Notes: generated by a model not told the origin, from the sequence alone. 64,000 nucleotides of DNA from Neolentinus lepideus HHB14362 ss-1 (GCA_001632425.1 KV425588.1:41723-105722); one strand, 5' to 3'; shown: positions 35,479 to 47,805, numbered from the stretch's first letter. Numbers and translations: made by a program.

Positions 35479-37080
35479 ATGCCTTACTTTCCAGAACCCA
35501 AGGGCCCTTACACCGTCGGTGCAACGACTTTCTTGCGACCTATCAAGCCTTCTCTGGCACTCGGGACATCGAAAGTGAAGAAACCGAAGCATTCACATGG
35601 ACAAGCCGACAGTAATAAAGAAGAGCTCGAGCATACCCTACAATTTGAAGAAGTTGCATTCACGGCTTTCTATCCTGCGAACATAGAAGCGAATGACAGT
35701 AGACGTAGTTGGTTCCGTAGAGGATACAGTGGTCCGAGTAAAGGGGTTGATTGGGTCATTAAGCCGACGGATGAGACAGTAAAGGGATACGAGCATTTTG
35801 GAGGTATGTATTGAGCCGTCTTGACTAGTTCATAATTTACGACCCCCGCTTCAGGTCAGCCGTATCGAGGCTGGTTAACTACATTTTTCAGACCAATAAT
35901 CGCCTACCTGGGCTCCACCATCAAGGTGCGACACTTTGCTATTCTCGCCCAGTCTATCCTTCGACGGCCTTGTACCCCAGATTCCTGCATACCACAATGC
36001 CCAACCTCTCGACCCTCCTGATGGCAAATGGCCCCTCGTCATCTTCTCGCACGGACTCGGAGGCACACGTACCACCTACTCGCATCTCTGCACCCACCTC
36101 GCCTCACAGGGTCGTGTAGTGCTTGTCATCGAACATCGCGACGGTACCGGCCCTGCTGTCTTCCCCCGTGGGCAAGACGGACAGCCCAAGAGTTTGTATT
36201 ACGTGAACCCCAACTCTGTCTTGTGGCCCAACGACAACGGAGAGTACTCGGTTGTCGAGAAGGATTGGAAGGATGCGCCGTATAATTCGCAGGAAGCACT
36301 GAAGCTTCGCGGTGAACAGCTGGAGTTCCGCAGGAGGGAGGTGTACGAGGTATATAATTCTTTCAAGAATATGGTAGAGGGTGGCGAGGGAGTACTGGAA
36401 ATTAGTGAGGCGACCCATCATGATTGGAGTAAGTGGGCGGGAAAGGTGAATATCGAGACGCTCGATCTTATCGGTCACTCGTTCGGCGGAGCCACATTGG
36501 TCAGTACCTCCTACTCTATGACGGACATCTACCAATGCAGCTCCAGTTCTCCCTACTTTCAAATCCACCGCCTTCGGTACCACACTCTCAAGACCGTATA
36601 TACCCACCCTTGCCCATCCGGAAAGTCCTCACGCTAGACCCTTGGATGGAGCCATTCCCCTCTCCGGGCCCCAAACCGCTTCCCTCTGCAGCGATCGACC
36701 CCGAACTGCTCGTCATCAACTCGGAGGGCTTTACCCTCTGGAGTTCCCATTTCTCCAGTCTGCAGGACGTGGTGGAGAGGTTCCAGCCCGGGCGAATAGT
36801 GACGCTCGCCGCCTCACAGCATATCTCATTCTCGGACTTTCCACTGCTCGTGCCGACACGGTTCAATGGCGGCGTGGACCCGCAGAAGATGCTGGGCGTG
36901 GTATGCAAGATTGCGGACGCGTTTATTGATGGAAAGGCTGTATTGGAAGCGGAGGGTATTACAGTCAGAGAGATGGATCTTGTCTGGCAGGAGGAGAAGG
37001 GGAAGCAGAAGGCGAGGTTGGTGGGCGAGCCTGGAGATGTGGTTGTGCATTCGAGCACGAGTAATGGGGAAACGAAGTGA
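35479..37080 (+). CDS. PAF-acetylhydrolase-like phospholipase
   Basis: Enzymes of this family (PLA2G7-like, alpha/beta hydrolase fold) cleave short or oxidised sn-2 acyl groups from phospholipids. Exons: 35479-35803, 35855-35925, 35981-36499, 36541-37080; phases match, 484 aa. The N-terminal block GPYTVGATTF, then VAFTAFYPAN, is the family's entry strand. KWPLVIFSHGLGGTRTTYSH followed by LVIEHRDGTGP is the oxyanion region. GHSFGGATL at residues 297-305 carries the nucleophile serine. TLDPWMEPF gives the catalytic aspartate (about 338), and ASQHISFSDF the histidine. The triad is complete. There is no signal peptide, so it is probably intracellular, unlike the secreted vertebrate plasma enzyme. 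The start at 35479 is the first ATG with the family motif directly following. Confidence 0.9.
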
Positions 37081-37556
37081 CTTTGAGGTCTGGACTTTTT
37101 TCACAGACTAATACGCTAGTCGAACAACTAATCTCACAGCGTTTACCTTTATTGTTTTATCATGGACGACTATATGATTATAATGGCGATTTGTTCTAAT
37201 TCGGAGAATGTGTTGAATTTTTTGCTTGCATGTAAATATTTCGCCGTCTGACATGGTGGCTCGGACACTTCAACCCATTTCCTCAAGAGTTCAACGTTCA
37301 AGCCTCAAGAACAAGTAATCTCGAAGATAGGTTGGGGTGGTGTCGCGTTCTAAGGATCGAGAACTTTTCCAACTCACTAGTCCGTTGTTCTCATCCATTT
37401 AAATTCCTAGAAGGAGCAGGATCGAAAAGCATCATCCTAATTCGAAGGGGAGAAGAACGTTTACAGTATAATACAGGGTTAAAAGATTACATAGATAGAT
37501 AAAACACTCCTCCGAACATGTAGGTATACCAAATCCTCAATATTCAAGCCCGCGGA
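37081..37556. other. Gap between convergent genes
   Basis: 476 bp of AT-rich 3' flanking DNA between the lipase (plus) and the histone deacetylase (minus). No coding signal. Confidence 0.5.
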
Positions 37557-39544
37557 CTAAATTGCATCGTCCTCAGTGTCTAGATCCTCCTCCCTCCCGC
37601 CTCGGCTCATCACGCCACCGATGTCATACCTCGTCGTCTGAATTCCAGGAGAAGTATGAGCCTCCACTACTGCATCTGGCACACGCCACCCTGTGTTCTC
37701 ATCCCCAGGCGAGGGATACTCGAAAAACCTCCTTCGCGTGCGCTTATCAATGTCGCCACAGTAAATGGCATGCTCGTCTTCAAAGTCGCGGTGCTGTGGG
37801 ATATCCAGTACCCGGTTCGTGATGATGCTCATGCGTTTCTTGACCGGCACGCGCACCGAGTCGTCGTCCTCGTCGGTGTCGTCGCGAGCGAGCGATTCTT
37901 GGACATTGTACACGAAGCGCGCGTGTTCTGAGCGCCATAAGCAACGCGGACATAAGAGGGATAGACATGGGTGCACGTACGGGCTAACGATCGATCCAGA
38001 TCGTCTTCGGGATCGTCGGGCTCCATATGCCACCCGAGATGCTCGCCGACGCTCTCACGGGGCACGTCGTGCATGCCCACGGACGGTGCAGGTTGGAGTC
38101 TGGACAGTCGATTTAATACTTTTGTGCTGTATTAATCAAAAGGTTCAATAAACTGCACGCGTGCTTGAGCAGCGTAGACCAACCGCAACTCGTCAATATA
38201 TCCTCCTATAAGGTTCTGGTCATCCATAGTGTTGCTCATGACTTCCAGCCGATATCGCGGACCAAAGAACTCGAAGTGCGGGTTGTAGGGCAAACGGAGG
38301 TCGAGGGTGTCCTCGATTCCAAGCGCGCAGGCCGTCTCGTAGCACCACGCGCGAGCGACGTTCTTGACGGTGTATCCCCCACCTCCTAAGAGCATCAGAG
38401 GAATGTTCTTTTTGCGGAGAAATTGGACACATGAAGCGTGTCCTTGCATTGTGAGGTTGAGCATTCCCAGTCTATCGCCGGAGAGGGAGTCGGCGCCGCA
38501 CTGAAGCACAACTGCTGAAGGTTGGAAGACCTCTAGGACCTTGGAGACGATCTGTCACGACAGAGATAAGAAGATAAACATGCTGAATGGGAGTGTGTTA
38601 CTTGCCGGTTCAAAGAGACTCTTGTAGATCTCGTCGGTAATACCAGCTCTCAGAGGCACGTTGACACAGTACCCTTTACCTTTACCCTTGCCGATATCCA
38701 TCACATCGCCAGTTCCAGGGAAGTACTCTCCGAATTTATGGAAACTACATGTCATGACGCGGTCTGTGGTATAGAAGGCCTCTTCGACGCCATCTCCGTG
38801 GTGGCAATCAATATCGATATAGAGGACTCTGGGATATATCCGAAGGAGTTCCAGAATTCCGAGGACAATATCGTTGATGTAGCAGAATCCCGACGCTTCT
38901 CGCTTCTTGGCGTGGTGAAGGCCACCCGCCCAGTTGATAGCAATATCGGCAGAACCGGAGGCAACACGGTTTGCAGCAGCTGTGAGCATTGATTTCGGAT
39001 CGTAAAGCAATATAATAAGATATGAGATAATGTACCTATCGAACCGCCAGCCGATATGGAGCAAAACTCGAACACACCATCGAACACCGGATTGTCGTCC
39101 CCCCTCAAGACTGTGCTGTATTAGCTCCGAGATGAGAGCACTATCGAAGACTTACATTGAGCGATTCCCCGCTCATCCGGACTGTTTGTTGCGATACGAC
39201 TCAGGAACTGAACATACTCGTCCGTATGGAACCGTGTCATCTGCTCTGCTGTTGCACGTTTGGCACGCTAAGCTTGTTTCACGACGTGTTCGGCATGTTG
39301 TGTGATTCAACTTACCAGAACCTGCATTTTCTCCAACATGTTATACGCAGAGATCAAGTTATGTGTCATGGCAATACGATGCGGCTTCATGTAATGTGAT
39401 ACCGGGTCCTTAATTCCGTCAGGATAATTACCGTAACTGTAGCCCCCGACGTCGGCTGCGAGCGTCATTCAGTGAAATTTCACAGAAAAATTCTAACAGA
39501 CTCGTACGGTCAAAGTAATATGCAACGCGCCTCCGGTCGAGCAT
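37557..39544 (-). CDS. Class I histone deacetylase (Rpd3-like)
   Basis: Zn-dependent deacetylase of histone tails, normally the catalytic subunit of Sin3/Rpd3 repressor complexes in the nucleus. Exons: 39544-39508, 39455-39316, 39267-39156, 39110-39036, 38979-38606, 38551-38184, 38126-37981, 37927-37557; phases match, 540 aa. It starts [21 protein letters not shown]. Blocks: [37 protein letters not shown] (catalytic histidines), [20 protein letters not shown] (zinc ligands Asp and His), [29 protein letters not shown] (second Asp) and [14 protein letters not shown] (catalytic Tyr). All active-site residues are present. An insertion NYPDGIKDP interrupts the usual YGxxHxMKPHR. The C-terminal 120 residues are acidic and likely regulatory. 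Intron five starts GCAAGT rather than GT. Confidence 0.93.
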
Positions 39545-41383
39545 GGTCGTGTTTCAGTAGTCGCGGCAAGAACAACAACGGCGCGAGCGGGGTCGCGGAA
39601 CATGATGATGTCTAAACATAGCTCTCGGCTAAGACCAGTGATTTGTGTGACGGATGACAGTGTGATAGTGTGACTATCAGGTGACTTTTCTTGCAGGTCA
39701 GACTCGGGCACGCTGGTCGTTAGTAAATGAAGCTTGGGCGGCAGCCCGTTTTGCGATATTAATAAGAAAATGCTATTTAAAGCCTACTCGTTGTACCGTA
39801 CGCGATTCCCCTTCAGGCAACCGACCGCTCGGGGAAAGTGTGCTCAATCATACCGTCTAGGTTTATTTCAACACGGAACCCGGCGGGCTGACAAGCATCG
39901 GACTCAGGAGGTGAGTACGCCCTTATATACACCTTAGATTTCGCGAGTCAAGACAATAGGTCTACAGATTGGATATGCCCGGAGGTCTGCTTCTGACCTA
40001 TGCATGTCAGAAGATCAAGCATATGGACGTATGATAATGTGTTTTGGTGCGTAGAACTTCGTACTAAGCTGCCCCTTGAGCGGCGGGCGGACACTGTACC
40101 GCCGCTCTCTGAGCGTGCATGACTTGACCAGGATGCAGAAAGGTATCTGGAGTTAGATGCCCTTTTTTGTGGCAATAACCTGGATTTAGTCATAACGGAT
40201 TACCGCCTTGACAGTTTACCAGTGGGTGCAACACGCTTCCGACTACTCCTCCATGTAGACATTTACTTCACCATGCTTACGTTCCTCTTTTTACCCGTAG
40301 GCCATTCTTCAAAGCCACTGCCGTAGAGGCGTTTGTCCTACGTTCAAATGTGTCTTTTCACCTTTCTCGCCTGGTGCCATGTCCCCTCCTTGATCATTAC
40401 CCAAGGTCTGTTGTCGTGACCCTAAGCTGAAGCCTAGCTTCCTCGAAGACTCAGGCATCGACGATACGTATAGCGAATCCGTTGACACAAGTAACCGTAG
40501 CTGATCAGTGGTCTATATCATGACTAACGTTTTGCGAACTAGTACCGAACGAGAGAGGGTCCAGCTTACCAGACAATACCAGCAAGATTCTACCATCGCT
40601 TATCGCATTGTCGCTGCACCTATCAGTATAGTGTCCGCTGCGTCTTCGCCAAGGCATAGCCTTGGATCACTACACTTAAAGTAAATGCATGAATGCTGGC
40701 TCTTAACAGTGGATGTCGACACTGCCAGTCGGTCTGGTAGAAACATTCGGAGCCCAGAATCTGACGGCGTTGGCCAGCGGTGCAAGTACGTCGGCCGCCA
40801 AGGATATGATAACAAGGCAGCGTGGGCTCACCATATTTGTCACCAGCGGCAAGAGACCTCATGCTTGTCTGGCGCATTCTTTACTCAATATTGTTTGTTT
40901 TCCATTTTTAGTGACCGATGGTCATGTAAGTCAGTGTTCTGCGCACCTTGGTCAGGTTCAGTATCCCTTCAGGGTAGAAGATCGTGACATCAAATGTCCT
41001 GATCAGTAACGACGTCGCCCATGTGATCGACTTGTCTTCTGACTGACATTTCCCAAGCAGCACGTCGGCCAGCATAGAGGTAAACACCATCCTATTTGGA
41101 CCGCCTTCGACGCTTTGAAGATCCTCGTGGCTTATGCTCAACCACTGGCCGGATCTCTCCTTCCGTGGACTTCCATACTAGGTATATTCAGTTTAAGCTT
41201 GTCTACCAGTAAATGGTCGGCGTCGACAGCCTTACTGAACTGTATTTGATTTCTGTTTGTGTATGGTTATTTAATTGCAAACAGTATTTCACCATATACT
41301 CCTACGTTATGATAAAGCATAGATCTATAGTACAAGGTATGATATCCACACAAGATAATAAGTTACGTCGAAGGTGATTTCAA
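39545..41383. other. No supported gene
   Basis: About 1.8 kb between the HDAC 5' end and the 3' end of the 788-aa protein gene. Only short, mutually overlapping frames are seen; no RNA gene, repeat or domain was recognised. The HDAC promoter lies at its left edge. Confidence 0.4.
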
Positions 41384-43932
41384 TCATGCTAGAAACGCTG
41401 CCATGCTACCAGGGGGATAATTGTCAGCCCTAGTTCGCTTCCCAGGTCCACCTAGACTGAGCCCTTCCACCATCGGTGACCGCGATCGTCCTCTTTTGCG
41501 TCTAGCGGCACTGCTTGAAGGTGAAGTAAAGTACTTCTCGATTGGCTGCTTACGTGACCTAATAGAGTTGTCCGCGGAAGCTGGGCTCGTAGGGTTCGAA
41601 CGTAAGAAGGCTTCCATCATGGAGGACGTCTCTGGATTTGTCCACGTTTTCGGAGGTCGTTTCTTATACTAGGATGTGAGTTATATAAGAGGACCATCTC
41701 ACGCGCCGCTTCGACCATAACGTGAGGAACCAGTCATCACTCACTGTTTCTAACTCGGGTTTGCCCCTCCATTTTGCGATTGCTTCATAATATCTTAAAG
41801 CTGCCCGTTCGACGGGTTCCGCCGGGAACATGACAGCAAGTTCTTCAAGATGACTCGACAGATCAGTCACATCGGGCGAGATGTCGAAGAACTGTCATGA
41901 ATGTGTTCAGTTATTCAGGTCAAGTAACAAGAAGTCGTACCTTCTTCTGTCTTTCTTTCATCTCGCGTTGATACTCCTTTTCGATGCCTTCAGATTGGGA
42001 TTTCCATCCGGAAACGTCTTTGTGCTTCAATGATGGGAACAGGATCCTGATCGCCTCGACAAGATCCGGTAGATCATCCGGCTCGAACTTCATGAGCTCC
42101 TCTTCTTCGTCCTCTTCTTCATCTTTCGAGTCTTTTCCATTCCAATAAGAAGGACCGATGCTACCAGTGGGTTGCAGCCCCAAACCAACACCGAACAGAC
42201 ATTCGACAGCTTTGTATCCCTCCCAGCCACCGACCAAGTAGCCCTCCAGCGCGGCTCGAGTCAGCAAGCCGATAAGGAGGATATACCAATCTCGCGTAGG
42301 TTGGAGGGCGGGCTGCACACTAGACGACGCATTCGACGCACTTGAAGGAGGAACTCTTACGCCATTGGGCAGCGGCGCTGGAACAGTATACTGAGTAGAT
42401 ATTACTTGCTGAGGAACCGTGAAGGATGGCGTAGGATATCCTCCTCTATTGATGGGTGAGGTGGCAGTCTCTCCGCCGCCTTCCGGGCTCTTACTAGAAT
42501 CCTGCTCGCCATCCTCTCCTTCTTCGCCACTGTCTTCTTCATCGACCCCGATGTGACCTACTTCTCTCGCGAGCTCCATGGCAACCAGCGCTGACAGCCG
42601 TATAAACCTGACGACTACTTCCGCCAAGCTCTCTTCCTTCTCGCAATCTGCCACGGCGCCACCATTCCGCACGCGGTACTTCCCTTTCCATTCAGCTCTT
42701 ACGAGGCTGCAGCTCAATCCCGGAGCAAACCCGAATCGGGTAGTCGCCGGTCGTGTCGACAGTTCCAAGCAAATAGGACAGCCAGAGTAGAGATGTCGTG
42801 AACAGCGGGTGGAAGGGGGTGGGTATGTATATGTAGTATTAGTCAAGCGGGGACGTGCACCCGCAGCATACAAGTGTATGGCACGTTCGTCAGGTTCTAG
42901 AGAGGACGCTCGAGGTTGGCGGTAGGCCTCCACATAGACAATGAGTATCAATGAGGACATCGGTTCCATATATAAGATACTCACAGTCTGGGTATCGGAC
43001 CACAACTTGGCGAATACTACACCACCCGACTTAGCTGTATCGTTGGTTCTGACCGAAGAGACAATCGATAAAGGGCCTAATACGTAAGGTAATCCATCCG
43101 GCATTCCATTAGCAGCAGCAGGCGGGGGTCGGCCACGCGAGAAAAGGTCATTGTACAGGGTAGCAAGGGCCAATCGCAACCGCACTCCATTAGGCAAGGT
43201 ATGCGGATGCGGAATGCGGGTACGCGTCTGCTTTGGAGTCATCAAATCATCAGGGAATGGATGAACCGGCGGAGGTTGGTCGAGCATAGACGTCACTGTT
43301 TTTTCAAGACCTTCTGCACGCAGTTTCAAAGACTTAGCGAGCCGTAGATCTTGTCTTTCCTTCCGCCTTCTGAGTTCATCTTCTTCCTCGCGCTCCGTCC
43401 GCGACTGTGGGGCGCCAAAAGCAAGCCCCAGCGTACCCCCAATAGTGATCATAGGATCGATAACGGGAGCAGGCGTTACTGGACCTTGTCTTTTGATGAA
43501 GAGCGCGTCTACTGTTTCTCCGTCACTCTCAATCTCCTCTTCTTCATCGTAGTTCTCCGGCCTTTCGCGGTAAGCGTAGTTACTGGAATCGGATCCACCA
43601 CATCGGTCGGTCATTCCAAGCTCCGCTCTTGCTTGAGCGAAGCGAGTACGCGCATGCACCCATAGAATGTGATCGATGATTAAGGTGCGCGTAGACTTCT
43701 CTCTTGGAGGAATCGTGTGAAGGTGATGAGCATGCCTATGCGCCGGTGCTTTGAAGGATGTCGATGTCGGGTGCGAGGACGTGCCTTGCCCTGCTTGGGC
43801 GCTTGTACCAGCCTGGCTGGACGGAGTCACGGTCGAGTAAGGTGGCAAGACAAAAGATGGGCGCGATCGGGAAGTTTGACCGCTTGCTATGGGATTACTT
43901 TGGGGTACCAATAGGTAAGGAGGTTGGGCCAT
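41384..43932 (-). CDS. Unrecognised 788-aa protein with PIP-box-like tail
   Basis: Exons: 43932-42985, 42927-41941, 41891-41745, 41668-41384; all introns phase 0, 49-76 nt. The 57-nt first intron is a multiple of three with no stop, so intron retention would keep the frame. The protein starts MAQPPYLLVPQSNP. It has a conserved-looking helix KSTRTLIIDHILWVHARTRF near residue 90, acidic stretches, a basic helical region (RRRKERQDLRLAKSLKLRAE) and a hydrophobic WYILLIGLLTRAALEGYLVGG segment that looks buried rather than membrane-spanning. Near the end it carries KQPIEKYFTSP, a PCNA-interacting-peptide-like pattern (K/QxxIxxYF), then a basic RRKRGRSRSP nuclear-type signal. I recognise no family; a nuclear, chromatin- or replication-linked role is only an inference from the tail. 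Confidence 0.75.
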
Positions 43933-44310
43933 TGCAATCTGCGTGCGCGGAATTGAGACTTGGAAGTAGATCCGTTGGAATATCATGAACTTACGGTATT
44001 TCCCAGGGTTGATCCCAGATATAGGGATCAGGGCCGTGTTTTAATGAAATCTGAGAGTGATGCTGCTCGTATTATAGTAATTTCGAGTAAATCCGGTGGT
44101 TAGGACATACAAAGGACGACGAGGAACAGCATCGGGGAAATAAGGAGCGGCGATGAAAAGTAGGAAGGAACCGGACATAATGTGACCATCACGTGTGACT
44201 GTGATAAACATGGTCCGCTCAGCTCTTCGTCAAGTCCATAAGAGTTTATATTCACTGGGTCTCGAATTGTGCAATAACGCCAGAAATCAAAGGAAGATAT
44301 ACAATGGCAG
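43933..44310. other. Short intergenic gap
   Basis: 378 bp holding the 5' leader/promoter of the 788-aa gene and the 3' UTR of the downstream C2H2 gene; nothing else seen. Confidence 0.45.
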
Positions 44311-45707
44311 TCAAGGCTCGCTACTACGACTGAGACCAAACTTGGAGGATGGGGCCTCCACGTATGAGTCATCTTTGTGGACGGTCTTGGTGTGTCTCTT
44401 ACGATCACTGGCTCTAGCGAATGATCTGTCGCAGCGCGGAAATTGACAGCGATATGGGCGCTCTCCTTTGTGAGACGTCGTATGGCCTTTGAATGACTTT
44501 GTAAGAATAAACTGACATTTGCGAGATCAGAAAGCACCTTCACCTTTCAGATTATTCCTCCTTGTAAAAGTCGATCCGCATGTCTCGCACAACCATTTCG
44601 CTGGATTTTTCCGTCGCAATTGGCTGGCCTGCTCAATGGCGGATGTGGCCACTTTGCTCTTTATCACGGGCTTATCATCCGGTGGGTCCTCCAGATAGAC
44701 ACCCCTCATGGGTGCCTGCGAATTGGCGTGTGTAGCAGAGACATCCTCTGAACTCGTTATGGAAGACGTGTAGCGAGAGGTTCTCTCGTGATAGGCATTG
44801 CTCAATGCGCTGGAGGAACTACAGGACGAGCTTCTGGAGAGGCCTCTTACCCCCGCCCAACCCATAGAGTTCGGGTCGAGATAGCCGCTATCGGCCCCAC
44901 AGAGCTCTGGCACAGCATTGAATACAGTGGTGGTATCGCGCGAGCGTATTCCGGAGGTGAAGCTATGAATCAACGCACCATCGCTGTCCTCTAATTTGAT
45001 TTCACAGATGGATTGATCTCGTTGGTGGGCTTCTTCGAAGGGGGCACTGACTCGTCCATCCGGCGGTTGGATTATCGCGGTAGCTGCGGCTGGATGAACT
45101 GCGTCTTCGCCATAATATATGGCCTGATTAGACGCTGTGTCAATTCGAACTTGCTGGTGAAATGAGTTACACAGGTCAGGCATGATCGAGGGAGTGCGAG
45201 GGCGCGAATAGGGATGAAAAGAACGCGCGTCCCCATCGTACTCTGTGGGAAATAATCGGTGGTTTTCACCTGGATCTGCCTCTGGAAGCACCGCTCTGCC
45301 GCTCCAGGGAAAAGCTGCGTCGAAGGTTGCATTGCCTGTAGCATAGCGCGACGAGTGAAAGGTGTTCAAGCCATCATACCCCATCATCTGAGCATTGTAT
45401 GGTATGCTTGGGTTTGCAACTAGAAGCTCTGTGGGAATAGTCGAGGGGACTGGTAGCGTCAAGGGCTGGTTGACACGAGAGAACCGTCCTTGATAATATT
45501 CGCTGATGAAGGAAGCACATTCTACTCGTGAGTCATACAAGGTCGACATGTAGGTTCGGAAACCTACTTCTCGACACCTGCGTTGTCCTGATTGACATTG
45601 CCTTCGGATGCTAAATGGCTCGAAGGTACGCCCATGTATCCTTCATATGACGAAGGGCCATTCGTGACACTGGCAAGCCATGGTTCCTCGTGGGTGCTGG
45701 AGGACAT
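44311..45707 (-). CDS. C2H2 zinc-finger regulator A (tandem pair)
   Basis: Exons: 45707-45578, 45521-44544, 44486-44311; both junctions phase 1, 427 aa. It starts MSSSTHEEPWLASVTNG. The long N-terminal region is Ser/Pro-rich and disordered. The C-terminus carries two C2H2 fingers: WLCETCGSTFTRRNNLKG spliced to HTTSH (C-x2-C-x12-H-x3-H), then CQFPRCDRSFARASDRKRHTKTVH (C-x4-C-x12-H-x4-H). The intron falls in the first finger at the same place as in the Crz1-like gene and in regulator B, and SAIEQASQLRRKNPAKW matches their pre-finger segment, so all three are paralogues. The choice of the ATG at 45707 is supported by a TATA box 50 bp upstream. The targets are unknown. Confidence 0.8.
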
Positions 45708-45750
45708 GCCTGCACCATGCCTTGGACGAGAAACTGCCCAATTACTCCTC

Positions 45751-45762
45751 ACATATATATAG
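45751..45762 (-). promoter_or_regulatory. Candidate TATA box of C2H2 regulator A
   Basis: CTATATATATGT on the minus strand about 50 bp before the proposed ATG at 45707. This rules out most longer N-terminal starts. Confidence 0.5.
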
Positions 45763-46428
45763 TATCTTCTGGCTCGTGAAAAGCTCGGTTTGCGAAGAGC
45801 TCGGTCGTGCACAGCTCAGACAAAGTCGGAAGGTAACAGCGCATAGTTAAAGATATTCAATAGCACTGGCCACTGACCCCACGAGTAACTGGCCTGATCA
45901 TCTTTGCCTTGGAGCACTTGTTGTCATGTTTCAGTCGAATGGGTGACTCGGAGGTAAGATGGACAGACGACTCACCGCCTCTCCCAAAATGTGCAGAATG
46001 GAAGCACCCTCCCAGCCTTCTTCAGAATTGCAGCTGCAAGGCAATTCACTTGCGAATGATGACCCTTCTACAAGCCACGAGTAATAGGTGAGAATCAGCG
46101 ATGCAGATACTAGCCAAGTCCCAGGATTGCATTGTGTCCTCGACACATAAGAAACTGGCGACAGGAAAGCGGCGAGCAAACTTGATGAGGAAAGATAACA
46201 GATGACGGCGAGGACCAGGAGGCGAATGGTATATCACGTAACCTAAAATTTGTGGCCAGAGTACAGGAACCACGGATAGCTCTCTAGAACAACACCACCA
46301 TGCGCACAAACAGGGTATCACTCTCAGGACTCAAAATATAAGGTTTATACGCAGGAGTCATGACTTCCTATGCTGAAACACTCTTCTCGCATGCAAGTCA
46401 TATCGAGAATAATCAGCATAAGCGCGAA
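45763..46428. other. Gap within the C2H2 pair
   Basis: Promoter side of regulator A and the 3' UTR of regulator B. Short open frames overlap here without support. Confidence 0.45.
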
Positions 46429-47805
46429 TTATGGTGGTGCCTGAGTCTTCTTGCTCGGTCCTATCTTATGCACGTTCCTCAAGTGGCGGCTGAGATCGCT
46501 AGAGCGCGCAAACTTCCTGTCGCAGTCCGCCTGATCGCATTCGTACGGCCTTTCACCAGAATGCGCTGTATAATGACCTAAATCACGAGTTATCGAGGCA
46601 ACTGCGAGTGGACGAAGATGTAATCCATACCTCTCAGATTACTGAGCCGAGTGAAGGTCTGTCCACACCCTTCAACCTCGCACGTGAAGCGTGCATCACT
46701 AGTTCTTCGGGATTCACTTGCCTCCTTGATCGCACGACTGGTCACCTGCTGTCTCTGCACGTTCGCAGGGGGTAGCACGGACGATGATGAGCTCAGTGAC
46801 TCTGCGGAAGTCGAGGGGTGGGAGTATAATGAAGCTGAAGGAGATAAGCTATCAATGTTGTCGTCTTCAAATGACTGAGGACCAAGTCTAGGACTAGGCT
46901 GAGGGCTAGGGTATGGCGAAGAGCGACGTGAGGATTGTCTACTCGCGGAGAAAGGTGAATCCTGGGAGACAGAGCGAGAATGTCGGCGCCTGTCGATCGG
47001 AACAGGGGGGGATAGGTATTGAGAGTTCGGTATAGATATCGAATGCCTGTGACCGAGTGTCGCCTGTGGAGGCAAAGTTGCTGACATGTTCAGAGAAAGC
47101 TCTTGAGATGTATATACAGTGCGGCTCCAGTCCTCGGTCAGTTGAGAGCTCCCTTGGAATGAAATGTTTGGTGAAGAATGATCATGCTGCCCAATAGATC
47201 CGTCTGAGCTCAGATCTCTCAAGCGCATGTTCTGCATGCTGGCGGCGAGAAAGGAGCCTTCTGAAGGAGATGAGGAGGGCCATGGGACGTCTGGCTCTGA
47301 CAAAGGGGTATGGGAGGATAACTGAGGACTGGGAGGGAATTCACTGTCTGCCGGAGTGAACATAATATTCGGCGACAACATGCCGTCGTCAGACGCGTAT
47401 ACATCTGCCCCGACATCAGTAGCAAGAAGATGAAGGATCACTTGGATACATGCCTGAGCGCCATCCCAATATGTTATTGTCTATATCATCAGAGGATATC
47501 TCCGTCTGCAGCGGCTGCAAGGAGCTCAAAGGACGATAAGACCCTAGCGCTAGCGACGTCGATGTACCGTCGCCGACATTAAGATTCCTCGAGACAAAGG
47601 TCTCTGAAGTCTGGACTGGGATGGCAACGTCGGGTTGCTGTGTAGAGTGACTGAACATGTAAGACTGCGCGCTCCCAGGGTCTCCGACTGCAGCCAAGTA
47701 GCGATTATCATAGTAAGGAGTCTGTGCCGGGCCACAAAAATTGTCTCGCTCTTGGTCGTCTAATAGTAGGAAGGGGTCTTCTGCGGTGTCGCCGTAAGGA
47801 TTCAT
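46429..47805 (-). CDS. C2H2 zinc-finger regulator B (tandem pair)
   Basis: Exons: 47805-47454, 47404-46631, 46577-46429; both junctions phase 1, 424 aa, almost the size of regulator A. The C-terminus has FTCEVEGCGQTFTRLSNLRG spliced to HYTAH, then CDQADCDRKFARSSDLSRHLRNVH: two C2H2 fingers. The segment before them, RAIKEASESRR, and the motif SPYPSPQPSPRLGP match the Crz1-like protein at 11.2-14.5 kb ([22 protein letters not shown]). The first intron (47453-47405, 49 nt) appears to begin GCATGT; a GT donor 13 nt further in would also keep frame but leaves only about 37 nt. An in-frame ATG at 47898 could extend the N-terminus by 31 residues. Confidence 0.75.

Noticed and set aside
36104..37058. 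Minus-strand frames of 156 and 167 codons
   Set aside because: Antisense to the PAF-acetylhydrolase-like exons, which carry a complete catalytic triad.
42927..42985. Treating the 57-nt segment at 42928-42984 as coding
   Set aside because: It is open in frame, but begins GTGAGT, ends AG and has the size of the other introns; reading through inserts a hydrophobic stretch between two otherwise continuous segments. Intron retention cannot be excluded without transcripts.
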